The translations under genes and the position numbers were made by a program. A DNA stretch of 64,000 nt from Legionella maioricensis. GTDB taxonomy: Bacteria > Pseudomonadota > Gammaproteobacteria > Legionellales > Legionellaceae. Of this stretch, positions 17,664 through 27,193 are shown one piece after another. The stretch is from assembly GCF_023618015.1 (NCBI RefSeq), contig NZ_JAJKBJ010000007.1:100677-164676 (forward strand), given 5' to 3'. How positions within the stretch are numbered: the stretch's first letter is position 1; each line of letters starts with the position of its first letter. The notes beneath the pieces were generated by a model. That model had not been told where the DNA came from and made no database searches. It saw nothing but the letters and a program-made list of their open reading frames with translations.

Positions 17664-18546
17664 TAAACCTGTTTGCTGAGCGTGAATTTTTTGATATGAT
17701 TATATATCGCATGGGAATAGTCCCTAGCGACCGAATTATAACGCATAAACAAAGAAAAAGTTTAATAGTCGATTAATTATCGACAAAGATTTGTTGTTAA
17801 TTTGTTAAAATACATGATGTCCCCTTAATTTTCTATCAAATTTAGAATAAAAAATTAACAGGGTAGCATAATTTTAGTTAATTTGATAATAAATCAAACC
17901 AAAGTAGCAACTATCCAAGTAAGAGAAAACAGCTTGAATTTATAGTGCAACTTGAATCAAAAATTGAAAATCAAGATTGTTACCATATTCAAGATGAGTG
18001 GGTAGATGCTTAAAGAAAAAACAGACGCGCTTCCATTTAAGTTGAAGATATAAGGAAGCGACCCAATACCAGAGCTAAATTGATTATTTTTTCAACAGAT
18101 ACCTACGCATGTGAGACATGCTTTATACCGATTACGAATTATTTCAGGGTTTCCGCACGCCTTATCAAAAGGCTTCATTTTTCAACTCACTTAATTCGTA
18201 AACAGTACATTTCCCAGTGTGCACCTTTGATTATCCAAGGAACATGCGTACGGTCTGTCCACAAGGTCATGGGTCAGCTTAAAGATCGCTTTTCTTCTAG
18301 TTCAAAAAGAGTGTTTTTAAAACACCAAATTGAACCATTAGAAAGAGGATTGCTGCCATTTCGCAAGAATGAATACCAAGCCGTTGATTTCCGCGCCCCC
18401 TAATTCAGCATGAAAAGTAACATGCGAGTAAGGGAGTTCAGGAGGTAACGGATTGGTGTCAAGTCAAGTGGAAGTGGTATCGGTCCCTGTATTGAGCCTT
18501 ACACTATCTTAACTTAAATGTCTGCGCCCTAATTACGGGGTTACAG
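17664..18546 (+). promoter_or_regulatory. long leader/intergenic region between rluC and rne
   Basis: About 880 bp without a convincing gene. It includes AT-rich promoter-like sequence near 17760-17900 and several hairpins. One has CGCTTCC/GGAAGCG arms at about 18028-18061, and purine-rich GGAGTTCAGGAGG lies at about 18433. In E. coli the rne 5' untranslated region is long and structured and lets RNase E limit its own mRNA, so a similar autoregulatory leader is likely here (inference). A 107-codon frame at 18080-18403 has no clear ribosome binding site or protein-like composition. Confidence 0.5.
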
Positions 18547-20553
18547 ATGGAAAAAATGTTGATCAATGCAATGCAAACTGAAGAGGTTCGTGTTGCACTA
18601 ATTAAAGACAAGCATTTATTTGATCTGGATATTGAATGTCCAGGAGAAGTAAAGAAAAAAGGTAATATTTATAAAGCAATAGTCACCAGACGTGAGCCCA
18701 GTCTTGATGCCGTTTTCGTTGAATACGGTTCTAAACGCCAAGGCTTTTTACCCCTTAAAGAAATCGCACCTGAATACCTAAGCAAAAATCCGGATGATTT
18801 TGGCGATGACAAACCACCTATTACAACATTAATTCGTGAAGGTCAGGAGTTGCTGATTCAAGTAGATAAAGAAGAGCGCGGCAATAAAGGCGCAGCGCTA
18901 ACTACTTTTATTACTCTTGCTGGGTGTTATTTGGTTCTAATGCCTAATAATCCTCGTTCTGGTGGAATATCCAGACGTATAGAAGGCGAGGAACGTGACG
19001 AGTTACGTGAAACCTTGAATGCATTAACGTTGCCCGAAGATATGGGGCTTATTATCCGCACCGCTGGCGTAGGAAAAAGTCAGGAAGAATTGCAGGATGA
19101 TTTGAATATGCTGTGCAATCAATGGCAGTCAATCAAACAGGCATACAACTCAGAACTTTCCCCCTGCTTGATTCATCAAGAAGGTGACGTAATTATTCGT
19201 TCTATTCGTGATAATTTACGCAAATCCATTAGTGAAATTATTATCGATGATCAGATTTCTTATATAAAAGCCAAACAATACATTGAGCGAGTAAAGCCTG
19301 AGTTTCTACCTAATCTGAAGTTATATAACAGTAGTGTTCCTTTATTCAATTTCTATCAAATAGAAAGTCAGATAGAGACCGCATTCCAACGTCAGGTCAT
19401 GTTGCCATCTGGTGGTGCTTTGGTCATAGACAGAACAGAGGCTTTAGTTTCAATCGATATCAACTCGGCAAAAGCAACGGGCGGATCAGATATTGAAGCA
19501 ACTGCTTTAAACACCAATCTTGAAGCAGCTGATGAGATTGCACGTCAATTACGCTTACGCGATTTAGGTGGTTTGGTGGTTATCGATTTCATTGACATGA
19601 GCTCGAGCAAGAACCAACGTGATGTTGAAAATCGTCTGAAAGAAGCATTACAAGCAGACAGAGCCAGAATACAAGTAGGTCGCATTTCACGCTTTGGTTT
19701 ATTGGAAATGTCTCGTCAGAGATTGAGATTATCTCTTGGTGAAACCGCCCAGGAAATTTGTCCTCGTTGTGAAGGACGTGGCACGGTTCGTAATATTCAG
19801 TCACATGGCCTATCGATTACTCGCCTTATTGAAGAAGAAGCGCTAAAAGAAAAAACCGCTGAAATACAAGTACAACTTCCAGCTGAAATGGCTACTTTCA
19901 TCATGAATGAAAAGCGTGATTTCATTAGAGATATTGAAAAAAGACACAGTGTAAGTGTGGTTATTATTGCCAATCCTTACCTGCAATCACCTCAGTACTC
20001 TATCACCCGCTTGAAAGAAGATAATGTAGGTAAATCCAAAAAGCCCAGTTATACTTTAATTCAACAACCTGAATTACATGTAACGAGCGGTGATCAACAG
20101 GTTGCGACTCATGACGAACCAGCTGTTAAACCTTTTGCTGGCCAACCCACCCGCAAACACCCGTCCAGTAGTTTTATCAAACGCTTATGGACCAGTTTAT
20201 TTGGCGGGCATACCGAGTCTAGTACTACAACTCAGGATCAGACTAGAAAGACTCAACCTCGTTCACAGAGCCATTCAAAACCAGGATCTCGTGGTCCAGG
20301 CGATAGACGACAACAAAGCAATCCTAATCGTAGACGTCGTCCAGGGGGACCGCAACAACAGCGTTCTAATACAGGTAGCAGTGGCAATACTAATCCTAAT
20401 GCCAATCCAAATGCTAATCCAAATCAGCAACGCAAAAGGCCCAACCCTAATCAACAAAATCAAGGTGGACAACAGGGTAATCGATCTGCGGCAAAAAATG
20501 AGGGTAACAAAAAAAGAGAACCTTCATTAGCTAAAGAGCAGGCTGAGAAATAA
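18547..20553 (+). CDS. rne: ribonuclease E
   Basis: Essential endoribonuclease for mRNA decay and rRNA/tRNA processing, 668 residues. The N-terminal catalytic half is complete: S1 domain (~35-120), 5'-sensor region, DNase-I-like subdomain with Mg-binding D304 and D347, and the Zn-link C405-P-R-C408 that joins dimers. E. coli RNase E has 1061 residues. Here the C-terminal scaffold is short. It has an amphipathic SFIKRLWTSLFGG segment that could bind the membrane, then a basic, Asn/Pro/Gln-rich tail (NPNANPNANPN) likely to bind RNA. No canonical enolase- or PNPase-binding segment is recognisable. A start at the second Met (18556) is possible. Confidence 0.96.
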   Translation: MEKMLINAMQTEEVRVALIKDKHLFDLDIECPGEVKKKGNIYKAIVTRREPSLDAVFVEYGSKRQGFLPLKEIAPEYLSKNPDDFGDDKPPITTLIREGQELLIQVDKEERGNKGAALTTFITLAGCYLVLMPNNPRSGGISRRIEGEERDELRETLNALTLPEDMGLIIRTAGVGKSQEELQDDLNMLCNQWQSIKQAYNSELSPCLIHQEGDVIIRSIRDNLRKSISEIIIDDQISYIKAKQYIERVKPEFLPNLKLYNSSVPLFNFYQIESQIETAFQRQVMLPSGGALVIDRTEALVSIDINSAKATGGSDIEATALNTNLEAADEIARQLRLRDLGGLVVIDFIDMSSSKNQRDVENRLKEALQADRARIQVGRISRFGLLEMSRQRLRLSLGETAQEICPRCEGRGTVRNIQSHGLSITRLIEEEALKEKTAEIQVQLPAEMATFIMNEKRDFIRDIEKRHSVSVVIIANPYLQSPQYSITRLKEDNVGKSKKPSYTLIQQPELHVTSGDQQVATHDEPAVKPFAGQPTRKHPSSSFIKRLWTSLFGGHTESSTTTQDQTRKTQPRSQSHSKPGSRGPGDRRQQSNPNRRRRPGGPQQQRSNTGSSGNTNPNANPNANPNQQRKRPNPNQQNQGGQQGNRSAAKNEGNKKREPSLAKEQAEK

Positions 20554-20565
20554 GTTACATCAATT

Positions 20566-20598
20566 TATTTAAGGTTGAGTTGTTCTCAACCTTAAATA
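20566..20598 (+). terminator. hairpin after rne
   Basis: A perfect 14-bp stem (TATTTAAGGTTGAG / CTCAACCTTAAATA) with a 5-nt loop lies 12 bp after the rne stop. The T run is short, so it could also be an RNase-protecting 3' hairpin. Confidence 0.65.
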
Positions 20599-20646
20599 AC
20601 GTCTTCGTCATCTCGAACATTTGGGAAAAATCTCTAGATGTAGTAT

Positions 20647-20677
20647 TTTTTGTTGGGTCAAATGACCCAACCTACTT
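20647..20677. repeat. short palindrome, family F
   Basis: Arms tgttgggtca / tgacccaacc surround a tiny loop, and the outer cctac resembles the family A end. A near-identical inverted copy is at 47525-47556. Confidence 0.75.
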
Positions 20678-20716
20678 GTGATTATTTGCTTTAATCTGCT
20701 TCTACAGTATTAGATA

Positions 20717-21976
20717 TTAGATGCGCAGTTCCACTGGCATCTCACTTGCCGAAAGATCCGATCCTGATTTTGATGCATAAATACCTTTGAGAGTCAATAA
20801 TTGTGCAAAATGCTCCTTAGGCTTTACTTGTTTGATACCTAGTTTTTTATCCAGCTCCTCCAATCGCACAACCATAGCTTCTTGTCTTTTTAATAGGTCA
20901 TTATAACGGTCATTTGCCCATTTAAACTCATCTTTTCCAAGGGAAAGTTCTCTCTCGGCATCATTCAAACGGCCAGCTACTGATTCAAAACCTGTTTCTT
21001 TCTCACCAAGAAATTCCTCTAATTTATTCTGAAAAACTTCTCGTTTCTTTTTATCCTCTATAACTGCTCCAGACAAGGAAGTTATTGTGCGTTCCAACGT
21101 GGTGGCTAATTTTTTTGCTCTATCAACTTCTTTTCCCATTGATACTCTAACAGAGGTTAATTCCACAATTTTTTCAGATAATTGTTCCTGGCTTCGGTTA
21201 TATGCTTTAGTAACTCGAGATAACTCTTCTTGATTTTTCTGTAATAAATCGCCTTGATCTGTGACCGATTTTTTGAGTTTATCCGCTGTTTCCTCAAGAT
21301 CTTCTTTAGTTGCACGCAACAATTTTTCTGTTTCAATATAAAGTTCTACTTGGGAACTTAGGGTCTCAATTTGATCACCTAAATCAGATACGCGTTCCGC
21401 GAGTTTTAAATTTTCTACTTTAAATTTTGCAATTTCCTCTGCTAATTTTTTACCAATACTATCCAAAGCTTTAATTGTCAGTTCGAGCACATCGGCCAAA
21501 CTTATAATTCCTGATTTTAAACGCTCAGCAATATTAACATTGCAATGATGATGATCATCAAGAACAATACCCGTGGCGGTATAAGCCACTACAGTGACTC
21601 CCCCAATAACGAGAAGCGCACCAATCTCGGCAAATATTCCCAAAGCCAAAGTGGGCACTGATATCCCCAAACCAATAGCAATTTTTTGCCATAAAGGAAA
21701 TTCACCGTAATAGGTGGCTACCCGATTAAATATACTTGGATTTTGAGCCATGGTATCAATTATGGTTCCCAGACTTGCCTTAACCTGGGAAATTTGTTGC
21801 TTTGCCTCGACAATTTTTTCCAGACTGACCTGTTCTGGTCCTGCGTCTTTGGTAGATTTTTCAATGTCTTGTTCTTGTTGAGCAGATTTTTGTTTCTTTG
21901 TTACTGTACCTACTAAAGGCTCTGATTTTTTGGATTTCGCTAATAAGCTTTGAAGTTCGTATTCTACAGTAGACAT
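20717..21976 (-). CDS. coiled-coil protein with membrane hairpin, LegC-like putative effector
   Basis: A 419-residue protein with a charged N-terminus, a membrane hairpin at about residues 96-139 (WQKIAIGLGISVPTLALGIF and IGALLVIGGVTVVAYTATGI) and then a long coiled coil (~150-390) of regular heptads. This hairpin-plus-coiled-coil architecture is shared by Legionella LegC effectors and chlamydial Inc proteins that sit in host vacuole membranes and mimic SNAREs. That assignment rests on architecture alone. A DDHHHCNVN patch follows the hairpin. AAGGAGCG precedes the ATG. No PmrA-type box with correct spacing was found upstream. It converges on rne. Confidence 0.7.
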   Translation of the reverse strand: MSTVEYELQSLLAKSKKSEPLVGTVTKKQKSAQQEQDIEKSTKDAGPEQVSLEKIVEAKQQISQVKASLGTIIDTMAQNPSIFNRVATYYGEFPLWQKIAIGLGISVPTLALGIFAEIGALLVIGGVTVVAYTATGIVLDDHHHCNVNIAERLKSGIISLADVLELTIKALDSIGKKLAEEIAKFKVENLKLAERVSDLGDQIETLSSQVELYIETEKLLRATKEDLEETADKLKKSVTDQGDLLQKNQEELSRVTKAYNRSQEQLSEKIVELTSVRVSMGKEVDRAKKLATTLERTITSLSGAVIEDKKKREVFQNKLEEFLGEKETGFESVAGRLNDAERELSLGKDEFKWANDRYNDLLKRQEAMVVRLEELDKKLGIKQVKPKEHFAQLLTLKGIYASKSGSDLSASEMPVELRI

Positions 21977-22736
21977 TTTTCGCTCCTTGCTATTAAAAAT
22001 CTTCCGTTGTCTATTTATTTTTAATCATAAAACTTGAATAAAACAAGAACTAATTGCTTTTTAATCAAATTAAAATGCCCTAGTAAGTGAAGAATTTGCG
22101 TACAATGTTTTAACTTATTGAAAAGGTTAACTATTTTATCAACAATTAAAAAATAACCATCTTATTAAGAAAAAATGATCAAACATCAATCATTAAATAC
22201 ACTTAACCTGTTCATAAGATTCACAAAGAGATGTTGATTTAGTAATGTTGTATCTTTTCAAAAACAGGGGTCGCAAGAATTTCAATTTCGTCAAGAGTAC
22301 CATTAGCCTTTTCTCCATAGAGATAAATTCCCATCAAGATAAATCAATAAACAATTGACAAATAATTGCTCAACCAGTATAATTAACTTCATTCCTGCTG
22401 AATACAATTAAAACTCAGTCAGGAATGCGACCTATCTTCTCCCCAAGGATCTAATGGAGAACTGGTACTTCCTAGTTTTAATCATTAAACGGGTACGTCG
22501 CTGAGGTAAAGACCTAATGAAGTAAAGGTGGATTCGTTACATCCTTACTCATTGAGCTTTGATTCAGCGAAGTAAGCTTTTTCTTGGCATCACCTAACTC
22601 ATTAAGTCTTATTATTTCTCATTGACATTCTGAATACGTATTAGGACTAAGCCACAAATCAAAAGGCTTTATAACTAATCATCAATATCCTTGATGTCGA
22701 TTGGATTACATTCATAGATGAATTTAGGAGTATATT
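21977..22736. other. 760-bp AT-rich intergenic region
   Basis: No protein gene of convincing length. A hairpin with CATTCCTG/CAGGAATG arms lies at about 22391-22429. A 16-residue frame at 22454-22504 with AAGGAT upstream is the only short frame with a plausible ribosome binding site. The rest looks like divergent promoter DNA for the flanking genes and perhaps an unannotated small RNA. No family could be recognised. Confidence 0.4.
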
Positions 22737-23711
22737 ATGCCCAGCGATACTATTGTAACTTTAATTCAAAAAGCCAGAGACGGGGACGCTAATGCTCAAT
22801 GTGATTTAGCAAAACGATATGTTACTGGTGATGGCGTTGAGAAGAATGAGACAGTAGCAGTGGCGCTCTATACTCTCGCCGCGGAACAAGGACTTGCAGA
22901 GGCTCAATACCACCTGGGAGTAATGCTTGCCTATGGCCGTGGAGTGGACAAAAATGAAAAACAAGCAGTAATACTGTTTCGCCTTGCTGCCGATCAAGGC
23001 AATGCAGAGGCTCAGTACCACCTGGGGATATTTCTTGCCAATGGCTGTGGAGTGGACAAAAATGAAGCAGAGGCGGTGAGTCTGTATCGTCTTGCTGCCG
23101 TTCAAGGACATGCAAGTGCTCAATACAACCTGGCATTTATGCTTGCCAATGGTCTTGGCGAAGCCAAAAATGAGAAAGCAGCAGTGGAGCTGTATCGTCT
23201 TGCTGCCGCTCAAGGACATGTAGAGGCTCAATTCAACCTGGGATGGATGCTTGCCAATGGTCTTGGCGTGGATAAAGATGAGGAAGCAGCAGCAGTACAG
23301 TTTCACCTTGCCGCCACTCAAGGACATAAAAAAGCCCAATTGTTCTTTGAAGTTATGCCGGCCCATTGTCGTGCAATTGCTAAAGGTGAAGTAGAAGAAC
23401 AAGTGGTTGTAGAGGTAATTGAAGAGCAACCAACAGAACAGGTTGAAAAAAACATCCCATCCCCCTCTTTGAAAAATATCAGCATGATGGTTTTAGGTGG
23501 CTTTATCGCTGCAGCAGGAATTGCCGCTGTGGCTATAGCATTTACCGTCCTCAATGCAGCAACTTTTGGTATTGCAGGAATAGTAGTAGCCAGCGCTGGT
23601 GTTGCTCTAGCCCTCTCAGGAATGGGATTATTTGCAGCAGGGGCTTATAAAAATAGACAACCAATTTGTGAAAAGTCATTGGATTTTCCAGAGAATATGG
23701 TGCCTCAATAA
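22737..23711 (+). CDS. Sel1-repeat protein with C-terminal membrane hairpin
   Basis: A 324-residue protein with five to six Sel1-like repeats of 36 residues (~residues 10-205), each with A-x-A-Q-Y-x-L-G and G-V-x-K-N-E motifs. A Glu/Val-rich linker (EEQVVVEVIEEQPTEQVEK) and a two-helix membrane hairpin (~246-300) follow. Sel1 repeats mediate protein-protein contacts, and in Legionella LpnE, EnhC and LidL they affect host entry and trafficking. This protein lacks a signal peptide and has a membrane anchor at its C-terminus, an uncommon arrangement. It could therefore be a translocated protein that sits in host membranes (inference). TTAGGAG lies 8 bases upstream of the ATG. Confidence 0.85.
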   Translation: MPSDTIVTLIQKARDGDANAQCDLAKRYVTGDGVEKNETVAVALYTLAAEQGLAEAQYHLGVMLAYGRGVDKNEKQAVILFRLAADQGNAEAQYHLGIFLANGCGVDKNEAEAVSLYRLAAVQGHASAQYNLAFMLANGLGEAKNEKAAVELYRLAAAQGHVEAQFNLGWMLANGLGVDKDEEAAAVQFHLAATQGHKKAQLFFEVMPAHCRAIAKGEVEEQVVVEVIEEQPTEQVEKNIPSPSLKNISMMVLGGFIAAAGIAAVAIAFTVLNAATFGIAGIVVASAGVALALSGMGLFAAGAYKNRQPICEKSLDFPENMVPQ

Positions 23712-23981
23712 ATTGTAAACGCGGCTTAGTCTGAAAAATGACTCTAATATTAAAACAATATGCGCCGAGGGGATTTTCAAATCCCCTCAAAAAATGCGCC
23801 CTGCCCACATAAAAACTGTACCTTTAAGTTTTCTATTTCATAAAGATGAAAAAATAATGTCTATCCTACTAAAAATTGATACAATCCCTGAATAAAATCC
23901 GTAATAAATAAGGTTTCCTGCGGACTAAATAAATAATTAATTCCATTATTTAATCAACTATAAAATAGGACATTTTTCCCT

Positions 23982-26867
23982 ATGACATTTACCATTGGCC
24001 AACGCTGGATAAGCAATACTGAGTCACAACTCGGCTTGGGTATTATTACCGCTCTCCAAGGCAGACAAGTAAGTATTATCTTTCCTGCAGCAAGCGAAGA
24101 ACGTATTTATGCTATCGATAATGCACCTCTGAGCCGAATCATTTACAAAGAAGGTGAAGAAATTATCACCAACGATCAGAGAAAATTACACGTTACTCAG
24201 GTAACGGAACACCAAGGTCTTGTGCTTTATACGGGTATTGATGAATCAGGCAATGAAATGCAGGTGAAAGAACTGGCCCTCAATTGTTTCATCAAATTAA
24301 GCACCCCCGAACAACGACTTTTTAGCGGTTTATTGGATAAATTAAATGCTTTCAAATTAAGAATTGAAACACTGGAGCATACCAGCAGATTGCAACAGTC
24401 AACCGTAAGAGGCTTATTAGGTTCGCGAACCAGCCATCTTCCTCACCAGGTTTATATAGCCAGTGAAATAGCCCAACGACACGCTCCACGTGTTCTGCTT
24501 GCTGATGAAGTAGGTCTGGGTAAGACCATAGAGGCGGGAATGATTTTGCATTACCAACTGCACACGGGACGAGCCAGTCGGATACTTATTGTTGTTCCTG
24601 ATACCTTAATTCATCAGTGGCTTGTGGAAATGATCAGGCGATTTAATTTGTATTTCTCAATTTTTGATCAAAATCGATTCGATCTCATGCAAGACAGTAT
24701 GCCTGACTATGATGATGAAGAAGATGATGATATTGAACTCCTTGAACCCCGTACTGAAGAAAATCTTTTTGAAACTGAACAGCTTGTTTTATGCAGTCTG
24801 GATTTTCTTATGGCCAATGAAAAAGCACGCCAACAAGCCATAGAGAGTAACTGGGATATTCTTGTTGTTGATGAAGCGCATCATTTACATTGGTCAGAAG
24901 AAACAAAAAGTCCTGAATACAGTTGTATTGAGCAATTGGCAGCGCAAAGCAAGGGACTGTTACTGCTAACCGCGACTCCGGAGCAAGTAGGTATTCAAAG
25001 TCATTTTGCTCGTTTACGCCTTCTTGATCCTTCACGATTTTATGATTTTTCTGCCTTTAAAAAAGAAGAAGAACATTATCAGGAAATCAACAAAATAGTT
25101 CAGAATTTAATTGCCTATAGAGATGAAACTCAGACGGATGAATTAAGCAGTGAACTGAAATCTCAACTAAGCACCTATCTTGGAGAACAGACTTCCTCCA
25201 ATATCAACGATACCATAAGAAATTTACTTGATAGACATGGAACAGGACGAGTGCTCTTTCGCAATACACGTGCAGCCATTCAGGGGTTTCCGGAACGGCA
25301 TTTGCACTCCTACCCTTTACCACTGCCTGCGCTCTACTCCTCACTAAGTGAACAATCAGGAGTCGTTAGCCTTTACCCTGAAAGCGCCCTCAATAATGCA
25401 ACCTGGATAGCACAAGATCCACGAGTTGAATGGCTGGCCAATCAATTAAATGATCTTTACCCCCAAAAAGTTTTGGTCATCTGTGCAAAAGCTAAAACTG
25501 CCATTGCACTGGAACAACACTTAAAATTAAAAAAAGGGATTCGCAGTACCGCCTTTCATGAAGGCTTATCGATTGTCGATCGCGATCGTGCTGCAGCTTA
25601 TTTTGCAGAAGAAGAAAATGGGGCGCAAACGTTGGTTTGTTCAGAAATAGGAAGTGAAGGGAGAAACTTTCAATTTTCACATCATCTGGTGTTATTTGAT
25701 TTACCACTCAATCCGGATTTATTGGAACAACGTATAGGCCGACTGGATCGTATAGGCCAGCGGCATGCTATTGAAATTCATGTTCCATACCTATTAAATA
25801 CTGCACAAGAATTGTTATTTCGTTGGTACCATGAAGGCATCAACTTATTTGAAAAAAGCTGCTCAGTTGGCTTTTCTATCTATGAGACTTTTGAAGACCG
25901 GCTCCTGCCCATTCTTGAAAAAGCCATGGAAGACGAAAGCAATCGAACTGATCTTGATGCCCTTATTGTTGATACTAAAGCCTACACCGAACAAATAAAT
26001 CAGGAGCTGCAGGCTGGGCACGATAAATTATTAGAAATGAATTCATGTGATCTGCCCAAAGCAAGAGAGTTGATTGCGGCCATAGAAGCAGAAGAAAATT
26101 GCCTGGAGCTGGAAAACTACATGACTAAAGTTTTTCATGAATACGCTATAGATCATGAGTATCACTCTGAATACGCAGAAATTTTGCGTCCTACCGAACA
26201 TATGAAAACAAGTCATTTTCCTGGATTAAAAGAAGATGGCATCACGGTGACTTATTCACGAACTAAAGCCTTAGTTCGCGAAGATATGGAATTCTTAAGC
26301 TGGGAACACCCCATGGTTAGTGAGTCCATGGAGATGATTCTGGGCTCGGAAGTAGGTAATGCGACCCTCACCACAATCTCTGTTAAAAGCATCACGCCAG
26401 GAACTTTATTTCTGGAAGCCTTCTACACGATCAATTGCGCGGCGCCCAAAGAGCTGCAACTCGATCGATTTTTGCCGTTTATCCCCATCAGGATTTTAAT
26501 GGATGTATCAGGTAAAAATCTTTCCAAAATCCTGAGTTATACGCAACTAAATGAAATGTGTGATACGGTAAAGCGGCATTTAGGCTACCCGATTGTGAAG
26601 CAGGTACATCATGATCTTGAAAAAATACTGGGGCAGAGTAATAAAGCTGCCGAAGCCCAGATGAGAGAAATTATTGATAGTGCCTACTCCGAGATGAAAA
26701 GAAGTATAAGTCATGAGGTCAGCCGACTGGAAGCATTGCAAAAAATTAATCCGACTATTCGTGATGAAGAAATCATGTTCTTCAAAAAGCAAATAGTCGA
26801 TAGTGAACACTATATTAACAGTGCGACCTTAAAACTTCAGGCATTACGTGTGGTTATTAATAAATAA
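23982..26867 (+). CDS. rapA: RNA polymerase-associated ATPase RapA (HepA)
   Basis: SWI2/SNF2-family ATPase that recycles RNA polymerase after transcription. The 961-residue length is close to E. coli RapA (968). N-terminal Tudor-like RNAP-binding domains (~1-110) precede the helicase core with motif I DEVGLGKTIEAG (K181), motif II VVDEAHHL, motif III LLTATPEQ, and motif VI QRIGRLDRIGQ. The C-terminal region includes the usual EQRLFSGLLDKL-type and late RapA_C sequences. It is monocistronic with large flanking gaps. No anomaly noted. Confidence 0.95.
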   Translation: MTFTIGQRWISNTESQLGLGIITALQGRQVSIIFPAASEERIYAIDNAPLSRIIYKEGEEIITNDQRKLHVTQVTEHQGLVLYTGIDESGNEMQVKELALNCFIKLSTPEQRLFSGLLDKLNAFKLRIETLEHTSRLQQSTVRGLLGSRTSHLPHQVYIASEIAQRHAPRVLLADEVGLGKTIEAGMILHYQLHTGRASRILIVVPDTLIHQWLVEMIRRFNLYFSIFDQNRFDLMQDSMPDYDDEEDDDIELLEPRTEENLFETEQLVLCSLDFLMANEKARQQAIESNWDILVVDEAHHLHWSEETKSPEYSCIEQLAAQSKGLLLLTATPEQVGIQSHFARLRLLDPSRFYDFSAFKKEEEHYQEINKIVQNLIAYRDETQTDELSSELKSQLSTYLGEQTSSNINDTIRNLLDRHGTGRVLFRNTRAAIQGFPERHLHSYPLPLPALYSSLSEQSGVVSLYPESALNNATWIAQDPRVEWLANQLNDLYPQKVLVICAKAKTAIALEQHLKLKKGIRSTAFHEGLSIVDRDRAAAYFAEEENGAQTLVCSEIGSEGRNFQFSHHLVLFDLPLNPDLLEQRIGRLDRIGQRHAIEIHVPYLLNTAQELLFRWYHEGINLFEKSCSVGFSIYETFEDRLLPILEKAMEDESNRTDLDALIVDTKAYTEQINQELQAGHDKLLEMNSCDLPKARELIAAIEAEENCLELENYMTKVFHEYAIDHEYHSEYAEILRPTEHMKTSHFPGLKEDGITVTYSRTKALVREDMEFLSWEHPMVSESMEMILGSEVGNATLTTISVKSITPGTLFLEAFYTINCAAPKELQLDRFLPFIPIRILMDVSGKNLSKILSYTQLNEMCDTVKRHLGYPIVKQVHHDLEKILGQSNKAAEAQMREIIDSAYSEMKRSISHEVSRLEALQKINPTIRDEEIMFFKKQIVDSEHYINSATLKLQALRVVINK

Positions 26868-26909
26868 ATATAAAGGAATAATCGCAAGCGATTCATATGT
26901 AAAAGAATT

Positions 26910-26996
26910 GTAGGTTGGGCTAAACAGAGTGCGGCCCAACAATAAGGAGATCACTACGCTCCATTGTTGGGTTTCGCAAGCTCAACACCAACCTAC
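26910..26996. repeat. palindromic MITE-like element, family A (diverged)
   Basis: Outer arms gtaggttgg... / ...ccaacctac are conserved, with gcggcccaacaat and attgttgggtttcgc inside, but the inner stem is more degenerate than in other copies. The 326-bp gap between rapA and the cupin gene otherwise holds only promoter-like AT-rich sequence. Confidence 0.85.
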
Positions 26997-27193
26997 ATTT
27001 GATCTTGATGATTTCCATTAACTTTGTTTGACAGCTTTGGATTACGACCGAATCCAATTTTTGAACCAGATTCTCCTGAAATAAGAAAACTGCAAAAAGA
27101 TACTCTATACTAGAAAAAAGTTTCTAGAAAAAAGATACCCATTTTCCCGCCTTATCAAACAGATGCATCTTCTCTTGCACAGGGAGTTATAAC

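Noticed and set aside
18080..18403. A 107-codon plus-strand frame upstream of rne
   Set aside because: No ribosome binding site, no protein-like domain or signal; it lies in the expected structured leader of rne.
21977..22100. PmrA-like TTAA repeats upstream of the coiled-coil protein gene
   Set aside because: The TTAA cores are 9 bp apart, not 11, and no -10 lies at the right distance.
22454..22504. A 16-residue frame that could be a leader peptide
   Set aside because: No attenuator structure or amino-acid run points to a regulatory role, and it is too short to support as a gene.
23767..23789. Hairpin gaggggatttt/aatcccctc as a terminator of the Sel1 gene
   Set aside because: The run that follows is A, not T, on the gene strand, so intrinsic termination is not supported; it may only be a structural hairpin.
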